This document shows, in pieces, positions 1 to 8,912 of a DNA stretch of 64,000 nucleotides. Made by a program: the position numbers and the translations under genes. This DNA is from JAOUEA01 sp963825685. Lineage in GTDB: Bacteria > Actinomycetota > UBA4738 > HRBIN12. The notes under the pieces were generated by a model. The model was not told the DNA's origin. It ran no database searches and saw only the letters and a list, made by a program, of their open reading frames with translations. Position 1 is the stretch's first letter. The number at the start of each line of letters is the position of its first letter. The stretch is taken from positions 1-64,000 of the forward strand of contig CAWGUD010000024.1 in the NCBI GenBank assembly GCA_963825685.1. The letters run 5' to 3'.

Positions 1-26
1 CGGATGCTGTCGTGCACGTCGGACAT
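1..26 (-). CDS. 5' end of an unidentified gene leaving the window
   Basis: An ATG at 26 on the minus strand follows a GAAGGGG ribosome-binding site by 6 bases and opens a frame reading MSDVHDSI before the window ends. It lies 22 bases beyond the stop of the thioredoxin-TPR gene, so it may be the next gene of the copper operon. Eight codons are too few to identify it. Confidence 0.4.
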
Positions 27-47
27 GGTGCTTCCCCTTCGAGGTCG

Positions 48-872
48 TCAGAAGAGTCGAGCGGCCAGCTTCGGCCGGTACTCCCCCACGAGAGGATCGT
101 CATCGAGCGTGGCGAACACATCGACCATCGATTCCCTCGCGACGGCAGGGTCGTCGTCGAAGGCCGCCAACAATCCGTCGAGCGCCTCACGCCACCGTCC
201 CGAGGCGGCCGCCACCCTGGCTCGCGTGATCGCATCGTCGCCCGCGAGCGAGCCCCAATCGTGGACCCGCACGGCGGCCAGGACGCGCTCCGCGTCGGGG
301 TCGGGCACCAGGGGTTCCACGAGCGCCTTCGCCTCGTCGAACTCCCCACGGCCGACGAGGATGCGGGCGAGCCCCACGGCCGCCTCCCTGTTCTCCCGGT
401 CCTTCTCGAGAGCGTCGCGGTATCCGGCCTCCGCCGACTCGAGATCGCCGGCGACCTCCTCCGCCAGGGCCTCGTCGGCCTCGACCTCGGCCTCGCTCGG
501 GAGGATCGAGTCGATGAACCGGTTGACCTCGGGCTCGGGGTACGCCCCGATGAATATGTTCACGGGCTGCCCGCCGCTGAACGCCACGACGGTCGGGATC
601 CCCTGGCTCTGCACCGCCTGCAGGAGCGCGTTGCCGACGGCATTGGCATCGACGTCGAGCTTGGCCAACAGGAACGCTCCCTGCCGTTCGCCGGCGACCT
701 TCTCGAGGATCGGGCCGAGCGTGCGACACGGCGCGCACCACGAGGCCCACATGTCGACCACGACGGGGCGCTGCATCGAGCCTTCGATCACCACCTGCTC
801 GAAGTCGGCGTCGGTGACGTCGACTACGGTGGTCGCGGTGGTCGCGGTGCTCGGCTTGCTCATGTCCACCAT
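48..872 (-). CDS. Thioredoxin-TPR protein, CnoX (YbbN)-like chaperedoxin
   Basis: Protein of 274 residues. The N-terminal half is a thioredoxin fold with the active-site motif WCAPC (Cys46, Cys49) and the usual cis-Pro segment (QGIPT). The C-terminal half is helical and TPR-like (repeated AEAGYRDALE and DEAKALVEPL stretches), the layout of CnoX/YbbN proteins that protect clients from oxidative aggregation. It is predicted to be cytoplasmic, with no signal peptide. The gene starts 21 bases after the copA stop and is probably the last identified gene of the copper operon, where a thiol-disulfide protein would fit copper-induced thiol stress. An alternative start is the ATG at 863. The family is clear; the chaperone role is inferred from it. 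Confidence 0.85.
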   Translation of the reverse strand: MVDMSKPSTATTATTVVDVTDADFEQVVIEGSMQRPVVVDMWASWCAPCRTLGPILEKVAGERQGAFLLAKLDVDANAVGNALLQAVQSQGIPTVVAFSGGQPVNIFIGAYPEPEVNRFIDSILPSEAEVEADEALAEEVAGDLESAEAGYRDALEKDRENREAAVGLARILVGRGEFDEAKALVEPLVPDPDAERVLAAVRVHDWGSLAGDDAITRARVAAASGRWREALDGLLAAFDDDPAVARESMVDVFATLDDDPLVGEYRPKLAARLF

Positions 873-893
873 GCTTCTCAGCCTCTCATACGT

Positions 894-3089
894 TCACAGC
901 TGCGACGTGCGAGCGGCGGACCGGCCGCGAGCCTCACGACCCCGCCCGTAGCGCCGCAAGCGCAACGCGTTCAACACCACCGTCACGCTCGAGACGGCCA
1001 TCGCGGCCGCAGCCCACATGGGATCGAGCACGCCGAATACGGCGAGTGGGATCATCACGACGTTGTACGCGAACGCCCAGAAGAGGTTCTGCGCGATGAT
1101 CCGGTAGGTCCGACGAGCCAGCTCGACCGCGTCGGCCACGGAGGCAAGCGAACCTCCCAGCAGGTTCACCTCGGCCGCGGCGAGCGCGACGTCGGTGCCT
1201 CCGCCCATCGCGACCCCCACGTCCGCCTTCGCGAGGGCGGGGGCGTCGTTCAGCCCGTCGCCCACGAAGATCACCCGATGCCCAGCCCGCTGCATCCGCA
1301 CGACCTCCCCGACCTTGTCCTCGGGCACGACCTCGGCCGACACCCGGTCGATCCCGACCTCGGTGGCGACCGCCCGCGCAGTGGCCCGGTGATCGCCGGT
1401 CACCATGGCGACCTCGAGGCCGATCCGGCGAAGACGAGCCACGGTCTCGCGGGCCTCCGGCTTCACGCGATCCGCCACGGCCACCACACCGACCGGGGCG
1501 CCGTCGATCCACACCGCGAACGGGGTCCGCCCGTCCGCGGCCAGTCGCTCAACCTCACCCTGCATCGCGCGCGGCAACGTCCCGGCGCGCCCCACACGGA
1601 TCTCACGGCCGTCGACCGTCGTGACCGCCCCGAGTCCTGGCTCGACGCGGTGCGCCTCTCCGCTGGGCACCTCGATCCCAAGATCCCGGGCCCTCCCGAT
1701 GATCGCCTCGGCGATCGGATGCTCCGACCCCGCCTCGGCCGCGGCTGCCGCAGCGAGCAGCTCGAGGCCGTCCACCCCGGGCGACGGCACGAGGTCGGTG
1801 AGGCGCATCACGCCATCGGTGACCGTGCCCGTCTTGTCGAGGAGCACGGCGTCGGCTCCGCGTGCGGCCTCGAACACCTCGCCGCCCTTGAAGAGCACGC
1901 CGAGCTCGGCCGCTCTGCCCGAGCCCGCCATGATCGCGGCGGGGGTCGCGAGTCCGAGCGCGCACGGACACGCGATGAGCAGGACCGCCACTGCGTGGAG
2001 CATCGCCGCTCCCACCGTCGCATCGGTGAGCGTGATCCAGCCGACGAACGTGGCCGCCGCGATCGTGAGCACGATCGGCACGAAGACCGACGACACCCGG
2101 TCCGCCAAACGCTGGACCGGCGCCTTCGATCCTTGTGCCGCATCGAGGAGCCGCACGATCTCGGCGAGCCGCGTCCCGGCGCCGACGGTGGTGACGAAGA
2201 CGACCAACCGGCCGTTCCCGTTCACCGTGGCGCCGACGACATCGTCGCCGGGTCCGACCTCGACCGGCGCCGACTCCCCGGTCAGCAGCGACAGATCGAC
2301 CCACGACGAGCCCTGCTTCACGACCCCGTCCGATGGGATCGTCTCGCCCGGGCGGACGACGACGAGCTGACCGGGACGCAGGTCGTCGATGGGCACGCGC
2401 CGTTCCGCACCGTCGAGGAACAGGGTCGCCGTCTTCGCGCCACGATCCAGCAGCGCCCTCGAGGCGTCGGCGGCGCTCGCCCGCGCGCGTGCCTCGAGCA
2501 CCTTGCCGACGAGGATCAGCGTCACGATCACGGCGGCCGTGTCGAAGTAGTGGTCGTGCTCGCCAAGCAGGAGGGCGGCCACGCTGTACCCGTAGGCGGA
2601 CAGTGCGCCGAGCGCCACCAGCGTGTCCATCGTGGTCGCTCGGTGTCGGGCCGACCGCGCGGCCGCTCGCAGGAACGGCCACCCCGAGTAGAAGACGACG
2701 GGTGTCGCGAGCACCCAGGCGAGCTCCTGACCCCGGGCGGCGTGAGGGACGGCGAACGTGAGCCAGAGCACGGCCAGGGTCAACGGCACCGCCACCATCA
2801 GCCTGAGCACGTACGAACGTGCCTCGTCGGCAGGAGAACGCCGCTCCGTGTGCACCCGCGCGCCGTACCCGACACGGCGGACCGCTTCGACGAGCGGTTC
2901 GACGGGGCCGTCGGCACGCAGATCCCGCTCGCCGTGGATCGTCGCGGTGCGTGTCGCGAGGTTCACGGACGCCTCCTCGACCCCCGGCACCCGCACGAGG
3001 GCCCGCTCCACCCGTTGCACGCAGGACGCGCAGGTCATGCCCTCGATGTCGAGCACGATCGCGTGACGGTCGGCTTCCTCGGGTCTCAC
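894..3089 (-). CDS. copA: Copper-exporting P-type ATPase (P1B-1), CopA
   Basis: Protein of 731 residues that pumps Cu(I) out of the cytoplasm using ATP. It has one N-terminal HMA domain with GMTCASC (Cys20, Cys23), paired membrane helices, the transmembrane CPC metal site (ACPCALGLATP, near residue 370), the phosphorylation motif DKTGT (near 415) and the GDGLNDAP hinge. Length and order match CopA. The start is GTG at 3089 and overlaps the csoR stop as GTGA, so translation is probably coupled. It lies in the YHS-csoR-copA-thioredoxin operon and should be induced by copper through CsoR. Confidence 0.95.
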   Translation of the reverse strand: MRPEEADRHAIVLDIEGMTCASCVQRVERALVRVPGVEEASVNLATRTATIHGERDLRADGPVEPLVEAVRRVGYGARVHTERRSPADEARSYVLRLMVAVPLTLAVLWLTFAVPHAARGQELAWVLATPVVFYSGWPFLRAAARSARHRATTMDTLVALGALSAYGYSVAALLLGEHDHYFDTAAVIVTLILVGKVLEARARASAADASRALLDRGAKTATLFLDGAERRVPIDDLRPGQLVVVRPGETIPSDGVVKQGSSWVDLSLLTGESAPVEVGPGDDVVGATVNGNGRLVVFVTTVGAGTRLAEIVRLLDAAQGSKAPVQRLADRVSSVFVPIVLTIAAATFVGWITLTDATVGAAMLHAVAVLLIACPCALGLATPAAIMAGSGRAAELGVLFKGGEVFEAARGADAVLLDKTGTVTDGVMRLTDLVPSPGVDGLELLAAAAAAEAGSEHPIAEAIIGRARDLGIEVPSGEAHRVEPGLGAVTTVDGREIRVGRAGTLPRAMQGEVERLAADGRTPFAVWIDGAPVGVVAVADRVKPEARETVARLRRIGLEVAMVTGDHRATARAVATEVGIDRVSAEVVPEDKVGEVVRMQRAGHRVIFVGDGLNDAPALAKADVGVAMGGGTDVALAAAEVNLLGGSLASVADAVELARRTYRIIAQNLFWAFAYNVVMIPLAVFGVLDPMWAAAAMAVSSVTVVLNALRLRRYGRGREARGRSAARTSQL

Positions 3090-3346
3090 TTGCCGGCGAG
3101 CCGGCCCACGGCTGCCATCAGCTCCTCGATCTTGGCGTCGCCGCTGCCCTGTTCGATCGATTCGCGGACGCAGTGCCGAACATGGTCATCGAGCAATCCC
3201 ATCCCCACCGCTCGCAAGGCTGCCTGGACCGAGCTCAGCTGCGTGAGGATGTCGATGCAGTACGCGTCCTCCTCGACCATGCGCTGCAACCCGCGGACCT
3301 GACCCTCGATGCGGCGGAGCCGATCACGCACCGCCTTCTCGTTCAT
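3086..3346 (-). CDS. csoR: CsoR copper-sensing transcriptional repressor
   Basis: Protein of 86 residues from the ATG at 3346. An upstream extension is open but reads through the YHS gene in another frame and is not family-like. The all-helical CsoR/RcnR fold begins NEKAVRDRLRRIEGQVRGL, and the copper ligands are all present: Cys30, His55 and Cys59 (the C-H-C fingerprint), which argues for copper rather than nickel, formaldehyde or sulfide sensing. In this family Cu(I) binding releases DNA and derepresses the operon. Its stop overlaps the copA start. The likely operator is the imperfect palindrome at 3578-3597, giving autoregulation. Confidence 0.95.
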   Translation of the reverse strand: MNEKAVRDRLRRIEGQVRGLQRMVEEDAYCIDILTQLSSVQAALRAVGMGLLDDHVRHCVRESIEQGSGDAKIEELMAAVGRLAGK

Positions 3347-3372
3347 CGCGTAGCCATGCACCCTGAGCCTCC

Positions 3373-3537
3373 TCACATGCGTCGCTCGTCGTCGGTGAGC
3401 GACAGGAAGTGGCCGGGATCGTCCCGGAACCGTCGCATGCACCCGACGGAACAGAAGAGATACGTGATGCCGTCGTGTTCCCATGCCGCCGCCGCGGACG
3501 CCTCGTCGACGGTCATGCCGCACACCGGGTCCTTCAT
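3373..3537 (-). CDS. Small YHS-domain protein of the copper operon
   Basis: A 54-residue protein. From the ATG at 3537 the frame reads MKDPVCGMTVDEASA and continues through a LFCSVGC motif followed by RRFRDDPGHF, the DPVCGM / FCS..C..F signature of YHS (TRASH-like) metal-binding domains found in copper and mercury proteins and at the N-termini of some CopA pumps. Three cysteines (in DPVCGM and FCSVGC) are candidate ligands. A strong GGAGGAGG ribosome-binding site precedes the start. It is the first gene of the operon, 26 bases upstream of csoR. A role as cytoplasmic copper chaperone or sensor is inferred from domain and place. Confidence 0.85.
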   Translation of the reverse strand: MKDPVCGMTVDEASAAAAWEHDGITYLFCSVGCMRRFRDDPGHFLSLTDDERRM

Positions 3538-3574
3538 GGGGCCGCCTCCTCCACCGTCATCGGATCCGCCTCGG

Positions 3575-3603
3575 AACTATACCAGGGGGGGGTATCCTGC
3601 CAC
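3575..3603 (-). promoter_or_regulatory. Copper-operon promoter with CsoR-like operator
   Basis: The plus strand holds TATACCAGGGGGGGGTATCC at 3578-3597, with ATACC and GGTAT half-sites around a G/C run, the form of known CsoR operators. On the minus strand a good -10 (TATAGT, 3575-3580) lies 17 bases from a weak -35 (GTGGCA, 3598-3603), so the operator fills the spacer and a bound repressor would block RNA polymerase. The YHS start codon lies 38 bases downstream of the -10. Confidence 0.75.
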
Positions 3604-3676
3604 GACGCCGAGGGAGGCTCTGGGGCTGCATGACCACGGTGTATGCTCGCCGCACGGTGCGAGGAAGCTGGCTCAC

Positions 3677-4699
3677 GTGTCCACGCGGGTAGCCCCGACC
3701 CCCCACGGGGCGCTCGGACTCACCGACGACGACCTCCTGGCGATGTTCCGTCTCGTGCTGACGGCCCGCCTGCTCGACGAGGCGGCCCTGCGGCAGAACC
3801 GCATGGGTCGGGCGCCGTTCGTCGTGCCCGCCGAAGGGCACGAGGGGTGCCAGGTGGGCACGGCGTGGGCGATGCGCAGGGGCGTCGACGTCTGGTTGCC
3901 GTACTACCGCGACGGCGGCGTGGTCCTCACCGCCGGCATGACGCCCTACGAGATCTTCCTCGGCATCTTCGCCAAGGCGGACGATCCGTCGAGCGGCGGC
4001 CGCCAGATGCCGTCGCACTGGGGGCATCGCTCGCTCGGCATCATCACCGGCTCCTCCCCGATCGCGACCCAGGTGCCGCACGCGGCCGGCATCGCCTACG
4101 CGATCACGTACCGCAACGAAGACGCCGTGGTGGCGTGTTGGTTCGGCGACGGAGCGACGAGCGAGGGCGATTGGCACGAGGGGCTGAACTTCGCGGGGAT
4201 CCATCGCCTGCCGGTCATCTTCGTCTGCGAGAACAACCACTACGCGATCAGCGTGCCGCAGTCCAAGCAGATGGCGATCGACGACGTGGCCGACCGGGCG
4301 GCGGGGTACGGGTTCCCCGGTGTCGTGGTCGACGGCAACGACGTGCTCGCGTGCTACGCCGCGATGAAGGAGGCGCACGAGCGCGCCCGCGCCGGCGGGG
4401 GCCCCACGTTGATCGAGTGCAAGACGTACCGGTTCCTTGGGCACACGTCCGACGACGACGACAAGACCTACCGATCGCGGGACGAGGTCGAGGAGGCGCG
4501 CCATCACGATCCGGTCCACGTGTTCGGCGAGTACCTGCGCTCGCAGGGGCTCCTCGACGACATCGGGGTCGAGGAGCTGCGTGCGTCGGTCAAAGGGGAG
4601 ATCGACGAGGCGCTCGCCGCCGCATGGGACGCTGCCGACCCAGAGCCCTCATCGGCGCTCCGGCACGTGTTCGCCGAGGACGGCTCCGGCGGCCCATGA
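3677..4699 (+). CDS. Pyruvate / branched-chain 2-oxoacid dehydrogenase E1, alpha subunit
   Basis: Protein of 340 residues from the GTG at 3677, which has a GCGAGGAAG ribosome-binding site upstream. It is the thiamine-diphosphate-binding half of an E1 heterotetramer that decarboxylates a 2-oxoacid and passes the acyl group to lipoyl-E2. The ThDP motif runs from GDGATSEG (157-164) to NN (186-187), and the HRS/SDDDDKTYR loop segments are typical. The beta subunit follows with an ATGA overlap. No E2 or E3 is in the window, so pyruvate versus branched-chain substrate cannot be settled. Lipoyl synthase lies 5.5 kb downstream. Confidence 0.88.
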   Translation: MSTRVAPTPHGALGLTDDDLLAMFRLVLTARLLDEAALRQNRMGRAPFVVPAEGHEGCQVGTAWAMRRGVDVWLPYYRDGGVVLTAGMTPYEIFLGIFAKADDPSSGGRQMPSHWGHRSLGIITGSSPIATQVPHAAGIAYAITYRNEDAVVACWFGDGATSEGDWHEGLNFAGIHRLPVIFVCENNHYAISVPQSKQMAIDDVADRAAGYGFPGVVVDGNDVLACYAAMKEAHERARAGGGPTLIECKTYRFLGHTSDDDDKTYRSRDEVEEARHHDPVHVFGEYLRSQGLLDDIGVEELRASVKGEIDEALAAAWDAADPEPSSALRHVFAEDGSGGP

Positions 4700-5685
4700 C
4701 CGAGAAGAACGTCGTCACCGCGATCCGCGACGCCCTGCACGACGAGATGGCCGACGACGATCGGATCGTGCTGCTCGGCGAGGATGTCGGGAACCGGGGC
4801 GGCGTGTTCCGCATCAGCGCCGGCTGGATGCAGGAGTTCGGGGAGCAGCGCGTGATCGACACGCCGCTCGCAGAGTCGGGCCTCGTCGGTGTGGCGATCG
4901 GCATGGCGATGCACGGGATGCTGCCGGTGGCCGAGATCCAGTTCGCTGACTTCATCCACCCGGCGTTCGACCAGATCGTGTCGGAAGCCGCCCGCATCCG
5001 CTACCGCTCGAACGGTGCCTTCTCCTGCCCCTTGGTGATCCGGGCCCCCTGCGGCGGCGGCATCCACGGCGCGCTCTACCACTCGCAGTCGATCGAGGCG
5101 TTCTTCGCCCACGTGCCGGGACTCAAGGTCGTGATGCCGGCCACTCCGGCCGACGCAGCAGGACTGCTCCGCGCCGCGATCGCCGACCCCGACCCGGTGC
5201 TGTTCCTCGAGCACAAGAAGACGTACAGAGCGATCACCGGCGACGTACCCGACGAGCGGCACATCGTCGAGATCGGCACGGCCGATGTGAAGCGCGAGGG
5301 CACCGACCTCACGTGCGTCAGCTACGGGTTCGCCCTGCACACGTGCCTCGACGCCGCCGCCCGGCTCCTTCAGGACGAGGGCATCTCGGTCGAGGTCGTC
5401 GACGTGCGCTCCCTGGCGCCCCTCGACACCGAGACGATCCTCGCGTCCGTACGCCGCACCTCGAAGGTGATCGTCGTGTACGAGGACAACCGCACCTACG
5501 GTGCGGGGGCGGAGATCGTGGCCACGATCGCGGAAGAGGCGATGTTCGACCTCGATGCGCCGATCGTGCGCGTCGGAGGTCCCGACGTCCCCGCGATGCC
5601 GTTCGCGACGCCGCTCGAGCACTTCTTCATGGAGCCGGAGCCGGACCAGGTCTATCGGCGCATGCTCGACCTCGCGCGAGCCTGA
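4696..5685 (+). CDS. Pyruvate / branched-chain 2-oxoacid dehydrogenase E1, beta subunit
   Basis: Protein of 329 residues, typical length for a separate E1 beta chain. The N-terminal pyrimidine-binding domain carries the LLGEDVG and DTPLAESG motifs and the conserved RAPCGGGIHGALYHSQSIEA segment. The C-terminal transketolase domain has VEVVDVRSLAPLDTETI. With the alpha chain it forms an alpha2beta2 E1 with ThDP at the interface. The start overlaps the alpha stop (ATGA), pointing to coupled synthesis at equal amounts. Confidence 0.9.
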   Translation: MTEKNVVTAIRDALHDEMADDDRIVLLGEDVGNRGGVFRISAGWMQEFGEQRVIDTPLAESGLVGVAIGMAMHGMLPVAEIQFADFIHPAFDQIVSEAARIRYRSNGAFSCPLVIRAPCGGGIHGALYHSQSIEAFFAHVPGLKVVMPATPADAAGLLRAAIADPDPVLFLEHKKTYRAITGDVPDERHIVEIGTADVKREGTDLTCVSYGFALHTCLDAAARLLQDEGISVEVVDVRSLAPLDTETILASVRRTSKVIVVYEDNRTYGAGAEIVATIAEEAMFDLDAPIVRVGGPDVPAMPFATPLEHFFMEPEPDQVYRRMLDLARA

Positions 5686-5756
5686 TCCAGCGCTCTCTCG
5701 GCCCCTCGGCCCGTCGGTTCAGGGTGCGTCCGAGGACGTCGATAAGGCCATCGACG

Positions 5757-8700
5757 GTGAATCCTCACGACGCCACGCCCGGACCCGATCGCGAGCGGTC
5801 GACGACCCGGCACGACCTGACGGTCGTCTTGGGCGCTGTCGCGCTGTTCACGATCGGCGTCGCGACCGGGGCGTTCCAGGTGATCCACGAATCCCTCGAG
5901 GCAAGGGCACGCGGGCTCGCCGATGCCGCGTTCGGGGTCTTGATCGTCGGCTGCTGGGCAGCCGGGGTGATCGCGCTGCTGCATCGGCGCCACGCGCGGG
6001 ACGAACAGCACCGGCGCACCGAGACCGAGGCGAAGTATCAGACCCTCGTCGAGCAGGTCCCTGCCGTTGCGTATGCGTGGGACCCGGCGCACGAGCCCGG
6101 CACCGTGCCCGCCGCCTACATCAGTCCGCAGATCGAACGCCTGCTCGGCTTCACCGCCCAGCAGTGGATGGAGGACCCCGAGCTGTGGGGGCGCCTGGTG
6201 CACGTCGAGGACCTCGACCACGTGCTCGCTGCATGGCGTGAGGCGGTCGACGCGGGCGAGCGGTTCATGGTCGAGTACCGCATCCGTACCGCGACGGGTG
6301 AGGAGGTCTGGGTCCGCGACGAGGCGAGCCCATCGCACGGTGAGGAGGGGACGCGATACCGAGGTGTGATGGTCGACGTCACGTCGGAGCACGAGACCCA
6401 GCAGGCGCTCCGCTCGCTCGAGGAGCGGTTCCGGCGACTCGTCGAACAGACACCGGGCATCACCTACATCGAGGATGCGGCGACCGAGGAGACGCTGTAC
6501 ATCAGCCCGCAGGTCGAGGATGTCTACGGATACACGCCGGAGGAGTGGTTGGCCGACGCGGGGCTCTGGGAGCGATCGTTGCACCCCGACGACCGAGCGT
6601 GGGTCACGGCCGGGAATGCGGCCGATACCGGCGACGCATGGAGCGTCGACTATCGATCGGTCACGAGGGACGGACGCACGATCTGGGTGCACAACGAGGC
6701 CGTGCTGATCCGCGACGACGGCGGCGCGCCACTCATCTGGCAGGGACTCGTGCTCGACATCACCGAGCGGAAGGAGGCCGAGGCCCGTCTGCGCGAGGCC
6801 GAGGAACGGTACCGCACGCTCGTCGAGCAGCTCCCTGCGGTGATCTATATCGACGCCATCGACGAGATGGCCACCGCACGCTACGTCAGCCCGCAGTACG
6901 AGCGTCTCACCGGCTACACGCCATCGGAACGGTTGGCGGACCCGGCGATGTGGATGCGCATCATCCACCCCGACGATCACGCTCGCGTGTTGGCGGAATC
7001 GAACCGCACGAACGAGACGGGCGAGGACTACGACATCGAGCACCGTATCGTCCGCAAGGATGGGCGGGTCGTCTGGGTGCACGACCATGCCTTCCTGGTT
7101 CGCTCGGCAGACGGCGAGGACGTGTGGCAAGGGGTACTCACCGACATCACCGATCGCAAGCTCGCCGAGGACGCCCTCGCCACGCGGGACCGCATCCTCG
7201 AAGCGGCGGGCTATGCCGCGGAACGCTTCCTGCGCGCGCCGTCGTGGCAGGAGTGCATCGATGACGTGCTCGCCCGGCTCGGGCTCGCGGGCTCGGCCAC
7301 CCGGGCGGCGGTGTTCGAGAACCTCGACCGCCCGTCGGGCGTGCACGCGGCGTTGCGCCATGCCTGGCTGTGCGAGGATGCGCCCCCCGCGATCGATCAA
7401 CCGTCGTGGGAACCCCGCCCCTACGGCGAGGATCACGCCCGCTGGGTCCAGACGCTCGGCTCCGGGGCGGCCATCCACGGTCCGGTGACCACACTCCCCG
7501 AACCGGAACGAGCGATGCTCACCGACCTCGGCATCCGTTCCACCATCGTGATGCCGGTCCACGTGCAGGGCGCGTGGTGGGGATCCCTCAGCTTCGACGA
7601 ATGCGCCGAGGATCGAGTCTGGCAGCCGGCGGAGGTCGATGCGATCCGTGTGGTGGCCAACACGCTCGGAGCCGCGATCGAGCGGGAGCAGGGCGCACGG
7701 CGCCTCGGCGAGGCGGAGGAACGCTATCGCGCGATCGTTGAACACGTGCCGGCGGCCATCTACCTCGATCGCGCCGACCGATCGATGCACACGATCTACG
7801 TCAGCCCCCAGGTCGAAGAGATCACGGGGTACACCCCCCAGGAGTGGATCGACGAGCCCGATCTCTGGCTCACGATCATGTCGCAGGAGGACCGACCCGA
7901 AGCCGAGCGCACCTACCTCGAGTCGGTGACCTCGAGGCAGCCCTGGAAGGCGGAGTATCGCGTCAACACGCGCGACGGGCGGACGATCTGGCTGCACGAC
8001 GAGACCACGTTCGTCACCGACGCCGAGGGAGCACCGCTGTTCCTGCAGGGCGTGCTCATGGACATCACCGAACGGAAGCTGGCGGAGCAGGCCCTCCGCG
8101 AGTCCGAGCGGCGCGAGCGCGACGCCGCCGAACGCCTCCGGGCGCTCGACGAGATGAAGAACACGTTCCTGGCGGCGGTCTCGCACGAGCTCCGGAGCCC
8201 GCTCACGTCGATCCTGGGCCTGTCGATCACCCTCGAACGCTCCCCGGAGATCGACGCGAACGACCGAGGCGACCTTCTCGAACGACTCGCGTTCAACGCA
8301 CGCAAGCTCGATCGCCTGCTGAAGGACCTGCTCGACATCGACCGACTCAACCGAGGGATCGTCGAGCCTCAGTACAGAACGGTCGACGTCGCTGCACTCA
8401 CGCGACGCAGCGTCGAGAGCCTCGACACGGTCGCCGGCCGTTCGATCGAGTTCGAGACGCCGTCTCTCGTGCTCACGATCGACCCGCCCAAGCTCGAACG
8501 CATCGTCGAGAACCTGGTCGCGAACGCCGTCCGACACACCCCCCCGACGAGCCGCATCTGGGTCCGTCTCGAGCCGGTGGAGGAGGGGGCGCTCCTCAGC
8601 GTCGAAGACGACGGCCCCGGGGTGCCTCCCGAGCTCCGCGACGCCGTCTTCGAGCCGTTCCGTCAGGGACCGACCGCCACCCCGCACTCCCCCGGCACCG

Positions 8701-8897
8701 GCATCGGGCTCTCCCTGGTCGCTCGGTTCGCGGAGCTGCACGGGGGCCGCGCCTGGGTCGACGAACGGCCCGGTGGTGGTGCCGCGTTCCGTGTGTTCCT
8801 GCCATCACCTCCCGGCGCCGGCCTCGGTGCAGGAAGCGCCCACGACGAGCACACCGCCACCGCGAACACGGAAGCGGCGACGGCCGACGCGGTCTGA
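5757..8897 (+). CDS. Membrane PAS/GAF sensor histidine kinase
   Basis: Protein of 1046 residues from the GTG at 5757. Two N-terminal membrane helices (about 22-42 and 58-78) are followed by three PAS/PAC units (each with an YISPQ/YVSPQ core and ending in a DIT.RK-type PAC), a GAF domain, a fourth PAS/PAC, then HisKA (SHELRSPLTSILGL with the phospho-accepting His) and an ATPase domain (NLVANAVRHT, DDGPGVP, GTGIGLSL). The PAS copies resemble each other, suggesting internal duplication. The signal is unknown; GAF plus PAS suggests a small molecule or redox cue. No response regulator is adjacent, so the kinase is an orphan. The acidic C-terminal tail is low complexity. Confidence 0.9.
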   Translation: MNPHDATPGPDRERSTTRHDLTVVLGAVALFTIGVATGAFQVIHESLEARARGLADAAFGVLIVGCWAAGVIALLHRRHARDEQHRRTETEAKYQTLVEQVPAVAYAWDPAHEPGTVPAAYISPQIERLLGFTAQQWMEDPELWGRLVHVEDLDHVLAAWREAVDAGERFMVEYRIRTATGEEVWVRDEASPSHGEEGTRYRGVMVDVTSEHETQQALRSLEERFRRLVEQTPGITYIEDAATEETLYISPQVEDVYGYTPEEWLADAGLWERSLHPDDRAWVTAGNAADTGDAWSVDYRSVTRDGRTIWVHNEAVLIRDDGGAPLIWQGLVLDITERKEAEARLREAEERYRTLVEQLPAVIYIDAIDEMATARYVSPQYERLTGYTPSERLADPAMWMRIIHPDDHARVLAESNRTNETGEDYDIEHRIVRKDGRVVWVHDHAFLVRSADGEDVWQGVLTDITDRKLAEDALATRDRILEAAGYAAERFLRAPSWQECIDDVLARLGLAGSATRAAVFENLDRPSGVHAALRHAWLCEDAPPAIDQPSWEPRPYGEDHARWVQTLGSGAAIHGPVTTLPEPERAMLTDLGIRSTIVMPVHVQGAWWGSLSFDECAEDRVWQPAEVDAIRVVANTLGAAIEREQGARRLGEAEERYRAIVEHVPAAIYLDRADRSMHTIYVSPQVEEITGYTPQEWIDEPDLWLTIMSQEDRPEAERTYLESVTSRQPWKAEYRVNTRDGRTIWLHDETTFVTDAEGAPLFLQGVLMDITERKLAEQALRESERRERDAAERLRALDEMKNTFLAAVSHELRSPLTSILGLSITLERSPEIDANDRGDLLERLAFNARKLDRLLKDLLDIDRLNRGIVEPQYRTVDVAALTRRSVESLDTVAGRSIEFETPSLVLTIDPPKLERIVENLVANAVRHTPPTSRIWVRLEPVEEGALLSVEDDGPGVPPELRDAVFEPFRQGPTATPHSPGTGIGLSLVARFAELHGGRAWVDERPGGGAAFRVFLPSPPGAGLGAGSAHDEHTATANTEAATADAV

Positions 8898-8912
8898 GTC
8901 GCTCGACCGACG

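Noticed and set aside
12..3302. Very long plus-strand open frame opposite copA
   Set aside because: It is a high-GC shadow: rich in Arg/Gly/His, no domain, and antisense to the clear copA, csoR and thioredoxin genes.
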